In this document: piece after piece, positions 52,246-61,333 of the stretch
Layout of the letters: every line of letters starts with the position of its first letter
How positions within the stretch are numbered: position 1 is the stretch's first letter
Source of the DNA: G963701675 sp963701675
Lineage (GTDB): Bacteria > Planctomycetota > Planctomycetia > Gemmatales > Gemmataceae
Length of the DNA stretch: 64,000 bases
Direction of reading: 5' to 3'
NCBI GenBank assembly: GCA_963701675.1
Contig: OY969623.1
Location: forward strand, 8,556,001-8,620,000
The notes under the pieces: model-generated
Databases searched by the model: none
Told to the model about the DNA's origin: nothing
What the model saw: only the letters and a program-made list of their open reading frames with translations
Program-made: the position numbers and the translations under genes

Positions 52246-52833
52246 ATGCAGCATACACTTCGCTTATTCGTCCTTATTGCCGGCATTGCGGTAGCCGGCG
52301 CCGGTACGACGGCTCGGGCCGATGAGCTTCTGAACACCGGCGAACCCGGCGGACCGTTCGGTTTCATCGGGTTCGACTTATTCACCGGTCAATCGGTGGC
52401 GATTGGATTCACACCCAAACACAACTACTTCCTCGACGAAGTAGCCGTCTGGATCATGAGCAACGATTTCGGAAATCCGGGCGCGACGTTTACGCTGTCG
52501 CTGCGGCCGAACGACACACCCGGCAAACCAACGCACCCGTCCGACACAATCATCGAGTCGTGGGACATCGCCACCACGGCAGTCGGCTGGGATCCGGTGC
52601 TTGAGAGGCGGCGGCCGAAACAGCGCACGGTGCTCGAAGCGCGCAAGACCTACTGGCTAGTGGCGGAGTCGTCCGAAGCCGCGGGCGAGAATCCCGTGTG
52701 GGTGTGGGGCAGTAACGACGTTCCCGTCCCGTTCGCCCTCATTGACTTCGCTTCGAGCCCGGAATGGCAAGAAGGAACGGCCATCGGCAGCGCTCCCGGC
52801 GCCATCGTACGTGCGACGAAGCGAGGGCGATAG
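52246..52833 (+). CDS. Secreted choice-of-anchor-like protein
   Basis: A 195-residue exported protein: signal peptide MQHTLRLFVLIAGIAVAGAGTTARA, then a beta-sandwich pattern GQSVAIGFTPKHNYFLDEVAVWIM, TFTLSLRPND, ILESW-type and RTVLEARKTYWLVAES. This resembles the choice-of-anchor domains of proteins with PEP-CTERM tails, but no sorting tail is present: it ends AIVRATKRGR. GGAGGAG precedes the start. The substrate or partner is unknown. Confidence 0.6.
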   Translation: MQHTLRLFVLIAGIAVAGAGTTARADELLNTGEPGGPFGFIGFDLFTGQSVAIGFTPKHNYFLDEVAVWIMSNDFGNPGATFTLSLRPNDTPGKPTHPSDTIIESWDIATTAVGWDPVLERRRPKQRTVLEARKTYWLVAESSEAAGENPVWVWGSNDVPVPFALIDFASSPEWQEGTAIGSAPGAIVRATKRGR

Positions 52834-52839
52834 CGGCGT

Positions 52840-53523
52840 CTACCTACGGCCGGCCTCCAGGCGATCGAGCTTGGTTTCACGGCCGCTCTTCTGCACGCTC
52901 TGGGCCTTGTCGTAGCTTTCTATCAGCGCCCGATACGGTGGAACGATGTGGTCGACCATAACCGCCGCGAAATCCATGGCGTCGGGTCGGTTCCACGTGC
53001 TCATAAGCTCGGCCAGGACAGCGTAAGTGTCGATCGGCATGGCGCCGGCCTGGACTACTCGCGCTAGTGTCAAATCGGTCGCCATCTTGGACCAGTTACC
53101 CGAAGCGTCAATGACGCAAAAGACCTTATAGCCGGCCACCAGTGCGCTGAGTGTGGGGAATGACATACACACGCTTGTCAACGTCCCGGCGATGAGGAGT
53201 GTCTTGCGTTTGGTTTTTTCAATGGCCTGGACCCATGCGGAATTATCCCACGCATTGATCTGGCCCGTTCGCGCGATATAAACCGCGTCCGGATTGTACT
53301 GATGAATCTCGGGAATCAACGGCCCGTTGGGGCCGTCAGGCACCGATGCGGTCGTGAACGTGGGAATCTTGGCGAGCCGTGCGACTTTCGCCAGGGCACA
53401 AACGTTGGAGCGCAACACTGGAAGATCGATGTCGCGCACCAGTTGGAACAGTCCGCTTTGATGATCAATCAAGAGCATGACGGCATCCGCAGGATTAATC
53501 ATCCATTTGTTGAAGTCGGCCAT
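52840..53523 (-). CDS. Isochorismatase-like (YcaC-type) cysteine hydrolase
   Basis: A 227-residue enzyme. NPADAVMLLIDHQSGLF supplies the catalytic Asp, the ARTGQINAWDNSAW segment lies before the Lys loop, and LLIAGTLTSVCMSFPTLSALVAGYKVF supplies the nucleophilic Cys after a cis-peptide. VIDASGNWSKMATDLTLARVVQAGAMPIDTYAVLAEL is typical of the YcaC subgroup, whose substrates are unsettled. AGGAGG lies five bases before ATG 53523. Confidence 0.85.
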   Translation of the reverse strand: MADFNKWMINPADAVMLLIDHQSGLFQLVRDIDLPVLRSNVCALAKVARLAKIPTFTTASVPDGPNGPLIPEIHQYNPDAVYIARTGQINAWDNSAWVQAIEKTKRKTLLIAGTLTSVCMSFPTLSALVAGYKVFCVIDASGNWSKMATDLTLARVVQAGAMPIDTYAVLAELMSTWNRPDAMDFAAVMVDHIVPPYRALIESYDKAQSVQKSGRETKLDRLEAGRR

Positions 53524-53581
53524 GGTGTCCTCCTGGAGAAGTAGGTGTTCGATTCGTTGCAATTCGATCCGGATGATGTCT

Positions 53582-54312
53582 TTATATGCCCGACGGGGCG
53601 GTGCGCGCCAGGCGAGTTAGATCACTGAGCCGAACGCGCTGGCGGCCGGCGGCGTCGAAGTTCCCGGGCTCGAGCCATTTTTCAAAAGCGTCACGCAACG
53701 CGGGCCAATCGGCATCGACGGCGGCATACCAGGCGCTGTCGCGGTTGCGGTTTTTGTATACCGTCGCTTGCCGGAAGATTCCTTCAAACGTAAGCCCGAG
53801 GCGTTCGGCGGCCGAACGGGATGCGGCGTTCAGTGCATCGCATTTCCATTCATAACGGCGGTAGCCCAGTTCGAACGCGCGCTTCATCATTAAGTACATA
53901 GCCTCGGTGGCTGCGGGGCGGCGCTGCAAGGTCGGCGAATAGTGAATGTGACCCACCTCGATCGAGCCGTTGGCTGGCGCGATCCGCAAATAGCTGGCAA
54001 CGCCGGCCGGTCTGCCGTGGGCTTTGTCGATGACGGCGAAAAACATGGGTCCTCGCCCAGGCATTGCGTGTTAATCCAGGCTCGATAATCGGTGAGCGTG
54101 CGGAATGGGCCGTAGGCGAGGTAGGTCCAACTTCGACCATCTCGGTCTTCGGCATCCGCGGCGAAGAGTGCCTCGGCATGGCGGTCCGGGTCGAGCGGTT
54201 CCAGGCGGCAGTAGCGGCCCTCCATTGGCTCGCGCGGTGGCCGGGGCGGCGGTGTCCAGTTCGGCAGCGCGAAACCGATGGGCTGGCCAAGTTCATTCCG
54301 GCGCGGTTCCAT
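53582..54312 (-). pseudogene. GNAT family N-acetyltransferase (RimJ/RimL type), split by an apparent one-base deletion
   Basis: The N-terminal part starts MEPRRNELGQPIGFALPNWTPPPRPPREPMEGRYCRLEPLDPDRH and runs to WINTQCLGEDP. The C-terminal part in another frame continues MFFAVIDKAHGRPAGVASYLRIAPANGSIEVGHIHYSPTLQRRPAATEAMYLMMKRAFELGYRRYEWKCDALNAASRSAAERLGL. One extra C near 54048 joins them as GEDPMFFAVID. The joined protein of about 243 residues has a complete acetyl-CoA fold (the RRPAATEA loop). Whether it acts on a ribosomal protein or a small molecule is unclear. Confidence 0.78.
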
Positions 54313-54430
54313 GTGGGTGTTCCCGTTCTTCTCCGAGAGTTAACTTACATTATTAGTGCGCGACGCCAGTGTGAGTTATTACAATCACTTCATCGCGGCG
54401 TTGCCGCGCAGCCCCACCGAGGTACGCCTC

Positions 54431-57109
54431 ATGCGGTCGACTGCTCGGCTTGTTTCCATCGGCGTCCTGGCCCTTCTCACTGTGGGTGCCGTTCCCGATG
54501 ACGGGGCCGAGTCGTGGTGGTCTCTCCGTCCAATCAGACCGACACCGGTTCCAGTAGTCGCCGGCGAAACATGGGTTCGAACGCCGGTCGATGCATTTGT
54601 CCTCGCGAAATTGAAAGAACACAATCTGACACCCTCTCCCGAGGCCGATCGGCGCACGCTCATCCGCCGACTTTATTTCGACCTCAGCGGCTTGCCGCCG
54701 ACGCCTCTGGAGATCGATGAATTCGCCGCGGATTCGTCGCCGGACGCTTACGAGAAAGTAGTGGATCGTCTCCTGGCCAGTCCGCACTACGGCGAGCGAT
54801 GGGCCCGGCACTGGATGGACGTCGTCCATTTCGCGGAGACGCACGGTCACGATCAAGACCGCGTCCGGCCGAACGCATGGCGTTACCGAGATTATCTCGT
54901 GCAGTCGTTCAATGCCGATGTTCCGTATGCGCGGTTCGCTCAAGAGCAGGTCGCGGCCGACGTGTTATTTCCCAATGAGCCGACGTTAACGCCGGCACTC
55001 GGTATGTTAGCGGCCGGGCCGTGGGACGAAAGTTCCCTGCGTGACATCCGCGAGGACAGCATCGACCGGCAAGTCGGTTACTATCTCGACCGCGACGACA
55101 TGCTGACGACGGTAGCGAGTAGTTTCCTCAGCATGACAGTGCATTGTGCCCGCTGCCACGATCACAAGTTCGATCCTATTCCGCAAGAAGACTATTACCG
55201 AATGCAAGCCGTGTTTGCCGGCGTCGGCCGCGGCGATGTTACTTATGACGCCGATGTGTCATTGGGGAAGCGCCGCCGTGAATTCCGCCATACGCTCATG
55301 GAAATCGAGCGGCGCACGCCGGCGATTCTTGCCCGGATAGGTTCCGCGGACTTCCGGCGCGACCTGGCGGACTGGGAATCGAAACACACCGCCGACGCGG
55401 TCCACTGGGCGCCGTTGGAAATCTCGGAAGCTACATCGGCCGGCGGCGCCACTCTTACCAAGTTGCCGGATCATTCGATCCGCTCCGAAGGCGTCCGTCC
55501 GGATCGAGACACTTATGTCGTCACGGTTCGCACCAACCTTCCGAAGATCACCGCCGTCCGCGTGGAACTGCTTACCGACGACACGTTGCCGAAGAATGGC
55601 CCGGGACGACAAGACAACGGCAACATGCACCTAAGCGAGTTTCGCGTGGAGCGTTCGGGGAATCGTTCGACGGTCGCTACGGCCGCGCCGATAAGCGACT
55701 ACGACCAGCCGGGATGGACAATACGGCATGCCGTCGACGGCGATGTCACGACGGCATGGGGTATCTACCCGCAAGTCGGAAGAATGCATCAGGCCGTGTT
55801 TCCGTTTGCACAGCCGCTGGACTGTGGGCATGACAACCAACTCACCATTCGACTGGATCAACTTCACGGGGGCGGGCACCTCATCGGTCGATTTCGGCTG
55901 ACCGCGACGGCTGCCGTGGCGCCCGGTCGGATTCCGGTGTTGCCCGATTTGGTCACCGAAGCGCTGGCGACGCCGGCCGACAAACGGTCTACAGCGCAAT
56001 GGGAAGCTCTCGGACTGCATGTGCTCCGCGAGAAGGTCTCGGCCGACATGAACGCCTTGCCGAAACCGGCCGTGGTTTATGCAGCAGCCAGCGACTTCAT
56101 CACGGATGGCGGGCATAAGCCGCTCGCCGAGCCGCGTCCTGTTCACCTGTTGAAGCGTGGCGAAATTCGACGGCCCGGACGGTCAGCGGTTCCCGGCGCA
56201 CTTTCGTGTGTGGATGCGGGATCGAATCCGTTCGACCTGCCGGCGAATCACACGGAAGGCGAACGGCGAGCCGCCTTGGCTCGCTGGATCACTCACGTCG
56301 ATAACCCGCTCACGTCGCGCTCGATTGTCAATCGTGTGTGGCATTATCACTTCGGCCGCGGCATCGTCGACACGCCCAATGATTTTGGTCAAATGGGCGG
56401 ACGGCCGTCCCATCCGGAACTTCTCGACTGGTTGTCACGCTGGTTTCGAGACGATGCGAATGGTTCGCTCAAGAAACTGCACCGGCTTTTGATGACTAGC
56501 TCCGTGTACCGCCAGGGTTCGCAAGCTTCGACTCAGGCGCTTGCCATCGATGCGGACAATCGTTTTCTGTGGCGAATGCCGCGTTCACGCCTAGATGCGG
56601 AACAAGTTCGTGACGCCGTCTTGCTAATTAGCGGTCGCCTGGATCGTCGCATGGCCGGACCGTCCGATCAACAATTTGCGATGAAGCCGGGAATTCACGT
56701 AACGCCCGTCGTGGAGTACGGAAAGTTCGACTGGAGTCAGGCGGGCGGCCACCGTCGAAGCGTGTATCGTTTCATTTTTCGCACCTTGCCCGACCCGTTG
56801 GTGGATTGCCTCGACGGCGCCGACGCATCGCAGTGGACGCCGGCCCGCAGCGCGTCGGTAACGGCCCTCCAGTCGCTGTCGCTATTCAACAGCGATTTCA
56901 TGTTGGCCCAATGCAACGCATTTGCCGACGCTCTCGCTCGGCAGTTCCCGGACGATGCTGCCCGCAATGCCGAAGCATGCCGGCGCGTGTGGGGAAGAGC
57001 CATAACCGAGGAGGAGTCGGCGGCATTCGCGAAACATGCGCAGACTTACGGTTTGCCGAGTTTGTGCCGGGTCCTGTTCAACTCCAACGAGTTCCTGTTT
57101 TTGGATTAA
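54431..57109 (+). CDS. DUF1549/DUF1553 (PSD1) domain protein
   Basis: An 892-residue exported protein: signal peptide, WWSLRPIRPTPVP and TPVDAFVLAKLKEHNLTPSPEADRRTLIRRLYFDLSGLPPTPLEI (DUF1549), then YEKVVDRLLASPHYGERWARHWMDVVHFAETHGHDQDRVRPNAWRYRDYLV. A heme-like CxxCH is present as CARCHDHKFDPI, and the C-terminus has RWITHVDNPLTSRSIVNRVWHYHFGRGIVDTPNDFGQMGGRPSHPELLDWL (DUF1553). The region between includes a carbohydrate-binding-like beta domain. It pairs with the next gene; function unproven. ATG 54431 has GAGG eight bases upstream. Confidence 0.88.
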   Translation: MRSTARLVSIGVLALLTVGAVPDDGAESWWSLRPIRPTPVPVVAGETWVRTPVDAFVLAKLKEHNLTPSPEADRRTLIRRLYFDLSGLPPTPLEIDEFAADSSPDAYEKVVDRLLASPHYGERWARHWMDVVHFAETHGHDQDRVRPNAWRYRDYLVQSFNADVPYARFAQEQVAADVLFPNEPTLTPALGMLAAGPWDESSLRDIREDSIDRQVGYYLDRDDMLTTVASSFLSMTVHCARCHDHKFDPIPQEDYYRMQAVFAGVGRGDVTYDADVSLGKRRREFRHTLMEIERRTPAILARIGSADFRRDLADWESKHTADAVHWAPLEISEATSAGGATLTKLPDHSIRSEGVRPDRDTYVVTVRTNLPKITAVRVELLTDDTLPKNGPGRQDNGNMHLSEFRVERSGNRSTVATAAPISDYDQPGWTIRHAVDGDVTTAWGIYPQVGRMHQAVFPFAQPLDCGHDNQLTIRLDQLHGGGHLIGRFRLTATAAVAPGRIPVLPDLVTEALATPADKRSTAQWEALGLHVLREKVSADMNALPKPAVVYAAASDFITDGGHKPLAEPRPVHLLKRGEIRRPGRSAVPGALSCVDAGSNPFDLPANHTEGERRAALARWITHVDNPLTSRSIVNRVWHYHFGRGIVDTPNDFGQMGGRPSHPELLDWLSRWFRDDANGSLKKLHRLLMTSSVYRQGSQASTQALAIDADNRFLWRMPRSRLDAEQVRDAVLLISGRLDRRMAGPSDQQFAMKPGIHVTPVVEYGKFDWSQAGGHRRSVYRFIFRTLPDPLVDCLDGADASQWTPARSASVTALQSLSLFNSDFMLAQCNAFADALARQFPDDAARNAEACRRVWGRAITEEESAAFAKHAQTYGLPSLCRVLFNSNEFLFLD

Positions 57110-57114
57110 ACGGC

Positions 57115-58536
57115 ATGCACACGAGGCGTGATTTCCTGTGGCGATGCGGCGGCGGCCTCGGCGGCATTGCCTTGGCGCAGTTGCTCACCGAAAGCGGCCT
57201 GTTTGCCGATGGTCCGAAGGCAGAGCTCAACGGCGGTGTCCATCATCCTGCCCGGGTCAAACGCGTCGTCCAGTTGTTCATGAACGGCGGCGTCAGTCAG
57301 CCGGATACTTTCGACTACAAACCGGAACTCGAAAAACGCCACGATGAGCCGTTCACTCCCGACACCGGCGAGAAGGTCGAAGGGGTCACGAGTAGTCCTG
57401 GCAAGTTGATGAAAAGCCCGTTTCGCTTCTCTCAGCAGGGACAATGCGGACGATGGGTCAGCAGCGTGTTTCCGCACCTGGCGAAACGCGTGGACGAAAT
57501 GGCGTTTTTGATGGCGGTCGCTTCGAAGTCCAACGTCCACGGGCCGGCAAGTTACATGATGAACACCGGTTTCATCCTTCCCGGCTTTCCGTGCATGGGG
57601 GCGTGGCTGTCGTATGGCCTTGGCAAACTCTCCGACAACCTACCGACGTTCGTCATCCTCCCTGACACCCGCGGACTGCCTTACAACCAGAAAGGAAACT
57701 TCAGTTCGGGGTTTCTTCCCGTTCTGCATCAAGGAACGATTTTGAATGCGACTGCCGATCCTCCCATTCCGGACTTGAAGCCGACCCCGAAGTTCGCATT
57801 CGCCAATCCCAGCGCCGATGCGGCCGGTCTGGAGCTTCTGGCACAAATGAATCGCCGGCATGCGGAGTCTCGCCCGAATGATTCGCGGCTGGAGGCGCGA
57901 CTTAGCAGTTACGAGTTGGCGGCCCGGATGCAACAACATGCCCCGGAAGCGCTGGACCTGTCGAAAGAGACCGACGCGGTTCGTGCACTCTACGGTATCG
58001 ATGACGCGGTGACGGCCGACTTCGGCAGCCGCTGTCTGCTTGCACGCCGACTGTTGGAGCGTGGCGTGCGGTTTGTGCAGGTGTGGAGCGGCGCCGGCGG
58101 CCCCATGAATAATTGGGACAACCACAACAGCATCGTGAAAGAGTTGCCGGCCATCGCTCGCCAGGTCGATCAACCTGCCGCCGCTCTATTGCACGATCTG
58201 CAGGAACGCGGACTCTTGAAGGATACTTTGGTGATTTGGAGCACCGAATTTGGCCGGCAACCCTTCACGCAGGGAGCAACCGGCCGAGACCATAATGCCG
58301 GCACTTCGGTTGCGTGGCTAGCCGGCTCTGGGGTGAAGGCGGGGACTTCTCACGGCCAAAGCGATGACTGGTCGTGGCGTGCCGCTGAAGGAAAAGTCTT
58401 TAGCTACGACATCCACGCAACGATCCTGCATCTGATGGGAATTGACCACGAAAAACTGACGGTGCGCCACAACGGCATCGATCGCCGGCTTACCGACGTT
58501 CACGGTCATGTGATACACACGATTCTGGACGGTTAG
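57115..58536 (+). CDS. DUF1501 (sulfatase-like) protein, partner of PSD1
   Basis: A 473-residue protein starting MHTRRDFLWRCGGGLGGIALAQLL, a twin-arginine leader, followed by RVKRVVQLFMNGGVSQPDTFDYKPELEKRHDEPF, ASKSNVHGPASYMMNTGFILPGFPCMGAWLSYGLG and VIWSTEFGRQPFTQGATGRDHNAGTSVAWLAGSGVKAGTSHGQSD. The gene begins five bases after the PSD1 stop, so it is one operon. The stop codon lies inside the 34-bp inverted repeat that follows. The function of the pair is not established. Confidence 0.88.
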   Translation: MHTRRDFLWRCGGGLGGIALAQLLTESGLFADGPKAELNGGVHHPARVKRVVQLFMNGGVSQPDTFDYKPELEKRHDEPFTPDTGEKVEGVTSSPGKLMKSPFRFSQQGQCGRWVSSVFPHLAKRVDEMAFLMAVASKSNVHGPASYMMNTGFILPGFPCMGAWLSYGLGKLSDNLPTFVILPDTRGLPYNQKGNFSSGFLPVLHQGTILNATADPPIPDLKPTPKFAFANPSADAAGLELLAQMNRRHAESRPNDSRLEARLSSYELAARMQQHAPEALDLSKETDAVRALYGIDDAVTADFGSRCLLARRLLERGVRFVQVWSGAGGPMNNWDNHNSIVKELPAIARQVDQPAAALLHDLQERGLLKDTLVIWSTEFGRQPFTQGATGRDHNAGTSVAWLAGSGVKAGTSHGQSDDWSWRAAEGKVFSYDIHATILHLMGIDHEKLTVRHNGIDRRLTDVHGHVIHTILDG

Positions 58537-58612
58537 CCGCGACGCGAAGTCTTCGGAGCGGAGCGCGGACGACACCCAGCGCTCCGCTCCGAAGACTTCG
58601 CGTCGCGGCTAA
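58533..58612. repeat. Perfect 34-bp inverted repeat (TAGCCGCGACGCG type)
   Basis: 58533-58566 begins TTAGCCGCGACGCGAAGTCT and is mirrored without mismatch at 58579-58612 around a 12-base loop. The DUF1501 stop codon lies within the left arm. It probably terminates the operon, but the length and the overlap with the stop mark it as an inserted repeat. Confidence 0.85.
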
Positions 58613-58631
58613 ACAGAGAGGAACCGAGATC

Positions 58632-60281
58632 ATGTCGAGTAGCGCGAAACCCTGGGTCGACGGCTTGACAATCGCGCAGGCGTTTGAAGCCGTCGCGGGG
58701 CGATTTCCGAATCACGAGGCGCTGGTCTTTCCCCAACTTGGTTATCGCAAGACGTACGCCGAGTTTCGACACGAAGTACACACCGCAGCGAAGGCGCTGA
58801 TCGCACTCGGCACCCGCCGTGGCGATCACATCGGGATTTGGGCGACCAATTGGCCACAGTGGGTGGTGCTTCAGTTTGCGGCAGCCCACGCTGGTGCCGT
58901 GCTGGTGAACGTCAACCCCGCGTACCGGTCGCAGGAACTGGCGTATGTCCTGAACCAGGCCGACATCACCGCGTTGTTTCTGACGAATCAGTTCAAGACC
59001 ACGAACTACTTCGACATTCTCGCCGATGTCTACCCGGACCCGAAGTCGTTTCCGCATCTGAAGCATGTGGTGAGCATTCATGCCGACGCTCGCCCCGGTA
59101 TGTTGAAATGGGACGAGTTTTGTCAACGAGCCTCGGCGGTGAGCGATGCAGAGCTCGAATCTCGACAGTCCGAGTGTCGTTTCGATGACGTTGCCAACAT
59201 TCAGTACACCTCCGGCACCACGGGCTTCCCGAAAGGCGCGATGTTGACTCATCGCAACCTTCTAATGAACGGCTACTACATTGGTGAGCGCATGGCGTTC
59301 GGCGACAAGGATCGCTTGTGCATCCCCGTGCCGCTCTACCATTGTTTCGGTTGCGTCATGGGCACGATCATGTGCGTCGTGTACGGCGCCGCGATGGTGA
59401 TTCCGGCCGAGTCATTCGATCCATTGGCCACGTTGCAGACCATCCAAGATGAGCGTTGCACCGGCATCTACGGCGTACCGACCATGTTCATAGCGGAGTT
59501 GAATCATCCGCGGTTCGCCGATTTCCGCTTCGATGATTTGCGAACAGGAATTATGGCCGGCGCTCCGTGTCCGATTGAAGTCATGCGGGCGGTCGTCGAA
59601 CGCATGGGCGCCCGCGGCATGACCATCGCCTATGGCCTGACCGAGGCTTCGCCCGTCATTACACAGACCAACACTGCCGACCCGGTTGAAAAACGTGTCA
59701 GCACGGTCGGCACGATCCTGCCGGGATTGGAAGTGCGCATCGCGGACTCGGCAGGCGCCCCCTTACCGCCCGGACAAACCGGCGAGCTGTGGGTGCGCGG
59801 CCACGGCGTGATGACGGGTTACTACAACAAACCGGCTGAAACTAGCCAGGCCATCACGCCGGACCGCTGGCTGCGCTCCGGCGATCTCGCCGTCGAGACA
59901 ACCGACGGATATTACCGCATCACTGGTCGCATCAAGGACATGATGATCCGCGGCGGTGAGAACATTTATCCGCGTGAGATCGAGGAGTTCCTCTACACCC
60001 ATCCCGATGTCGCGGATGTGCAAGTCGTCGGTCTTCCCGACGAGAAGTACGGGGAGGAAGTCAGCGCCTGGATTCGCCTCAAACCCGGCGCCAAACTATC
60101 GGCCGACGACGTGAAGGCATATTGCCGAGAGCGGATCGCGCATTACAAGGTGCCGCGTTATGTCGTTTTCCTCGATGAGTATCCTTCGACGGTGACCGGC
60201 AAAGTGCAGAAGTTCAAGCTGCGTGAGATGGGGATCGAGCGTTTCGGGCTAGAAAGCGCGGCGGCGGTGCGGACGGCGTGA
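58632..60281 (+). CDS. Acyl-CoA synthetase (AMP-forming), fatty-acid type
   Basis: A 549-residue adenylating enzyme: YTSGTTGFPKGAMLTHRN (AMP-binding), VPLYHCFGCVMGT, AYGLTEASPVITQTN, STVGTILPGLEVRI, LRSGDLAVETTDGYYRITGRIKDMMIRGGENIYPREIEEFL and the C-terminal Lys in VTGKVQKFKLREM. The sequence is closest in plan to FadD-type ligases for medium or long acyl chains. GAGG lies 10 bases before ATG 58632. It is preceded by the inverted repeat and not co-transcribed with the PSD1 operon. Confidence 0.9.
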   Translation: MSSSAKPWVDGLTIAQAFEAVAGRFPNHEALVFPQLGYRKTYAEFRHEVHTAAKALIALGTRRGDHIGIWATNWPQWVVLQFAAAHAGAVLVNVNPAYRSQELAYVLNQADITALFLTNQFKTTNYFDILADVYPDPKSFPHLKHVVSIHADARPGMLKWDEFCQRASAVSDAELESRQSECRFDDVANIQYTSGTTGFPKGAMLTHRNLLMNGYYIGERMAFGDKDRLCIPVPLYHCFGCVMGTIMCVVYGAAMVIPAESFDPLATLQTIQDERCTGIYGVPTMFIAELNHPRFADFRFDDLRTGIMAGAPCPIEVMRAVVERMGARGMTIAYGLTEASPVITQTNTADPVEKRVSTVGTILPGLEVRIADSAGAPLPPGQTGELWVRGHGVMTGYYNKPAETSQAITPDRWLRSGDLAVETTDGYYRITGRIKDMMIRGGENIYPREIEEFLYTHPDVADVQVVGLPDEKYGEEVSAWIRLKPGAKLSADDVKAYCRERIAHYKVPRYVVFLDEYPSTVTGKVQKFKLREMGIERFGLESAAAVRTA

Positions 60282-60350
60282 CTTGTGTTGAGCTTGTGTC
60301 CCGGCGTAAGCTAGTTTTGGTCGGCGGCATTCCTCCTGGGAGACTAACCC

Positions 60351-61256
60351 ATGGCCACCATCCTCATGCTGGTTTCGAGTCTGATCCCATCTATGGCGTT
60401 GTCGGCCTTCGACGTCGGTTTGACGAAAATTGATCGCACGATCGCCAAAGAACCGCCTTACAAATCGAAGAATGTAAAATTCTGCCTGCTGGTTTTTGGT
60501 CCCGAAGCGAAAACTCGCGTTTGGCTGGTGCAGGATGCCGACACGCTCTACGTCGACCGCAATGCCAACGGCGATCTGACTGAAACCGGTGAAGCGATCT
60601 CTGCCACGCCTGGGCCGGACACGGATTCGGAGGATGGTACGTACCTATTCGAGTGCGAAGAAATTCAAGACGGCCGGCTAACGCATCAGAAACTTAGGCT
60701 GCAAGTCTATAAGCGACCGCCTGCGGTGGATGAATTGGAGAAGCTTCATGTGGCGAAAAACCCGTCCGTGCGTTTCTATTCCGTCAAAATAGATGTTCAA
60801 ATGCCCGGGTATGTTGGTGATGGTCTTCGCGGCCGCGTGGAATATGGGTTGGCTCACCGTGACCGCAACGGCTTTCTTGAATTTACTGGTGAACCGACAA
60901 CGGCGCCGGTGATTCACTTGGGTGGCCCATGGCAAGTGCTTTTGTTTCCCAACGAAGCATTAAAAATCGGAAGCGAGTCCGACGTGGCGCTTGTTTTCGG
61001 AACGCAATGGATCGCGCTCGTCACGCAAGTCATGCCAAAAACGCGGGGAAATGTTGAGCTGACCCCCGATGAAGTGGCGCAACCACGCATTCACCTGATC
61101 GACGCCGTGGAAGGAAAATTACGCGAAACCTTGATCGCACCGCCAAGCTTCGTTTCTTCTATCTGTTTCAGCCCCGACGGAAAAACGCTGGCAACCAGCG
61201 GTGAGGGCAAGGTGCTGCTGTGGGATGTCAGCAATCTTTCCACGCCCGGCGGTTAA
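60351..61256 (+). CDS. Planctomycete protein with a single C-terminal WD40 unit
   Basis: A 301-residue protein. Residues 1-240 have a weak leader (MATILMLVSSLIPSMALSAF), VWLVQDADTLYVDRNANGDLTETGE with a calcium-like loop, and SVKIDVQMPG. The last 55 residues are different: LIDAVEGKLRETLIAPPSFVSSICFSPDGKTLATSGEGKVLLWDV is one WD40 unit. A single unit cannot form a propeller, so this looks like a fusion with the end of a longer WD40 gene, or a truncated gene. The role is unknown. Confidence 0.6.
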   Translation: MATILMLVSSLIPSMALSAFDVGLTKIDRTIAKEPPYKSKNVKFCLLVFGPEAKTRVWLVQDADTLYVDRNANGDLTETGEAISATPGPDTDSEDGTYLFECEEIQDGRLTHQKLRLQVYKRPPAVDELEKLHVAKNPSVRFYSVKIDVQMPGYVGDGLRGRVEYGLAHRDRNGFLEFTGEPTTAPVIHLGGPWQVLLFPNEALKIGSESDVALVFGTQWIALVTQVMPKTRGNVELTPDEVAQPRIHLIDAVEGKLRETLIAPPSFVSSICFSPDGKTLATSGEGKVLLWDVSNLSTPGG

Positions 61257-61333
61257 CACCGAATCACCGGCCGCATCATGACGGGGTGAGGTTTAGCGCG
61301 GCCCACAAGGCCGCGCGGTTCTGCGAACCGCGG

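Noticed and set aside
54370..54384. TTACAATCACTTCA, shared with the region at 37330
   Set aside because: A match of about 14 bases is expected by chance several times in 64 kb, and the sequence differs immediately after; not a third copy of the cassette repeat.
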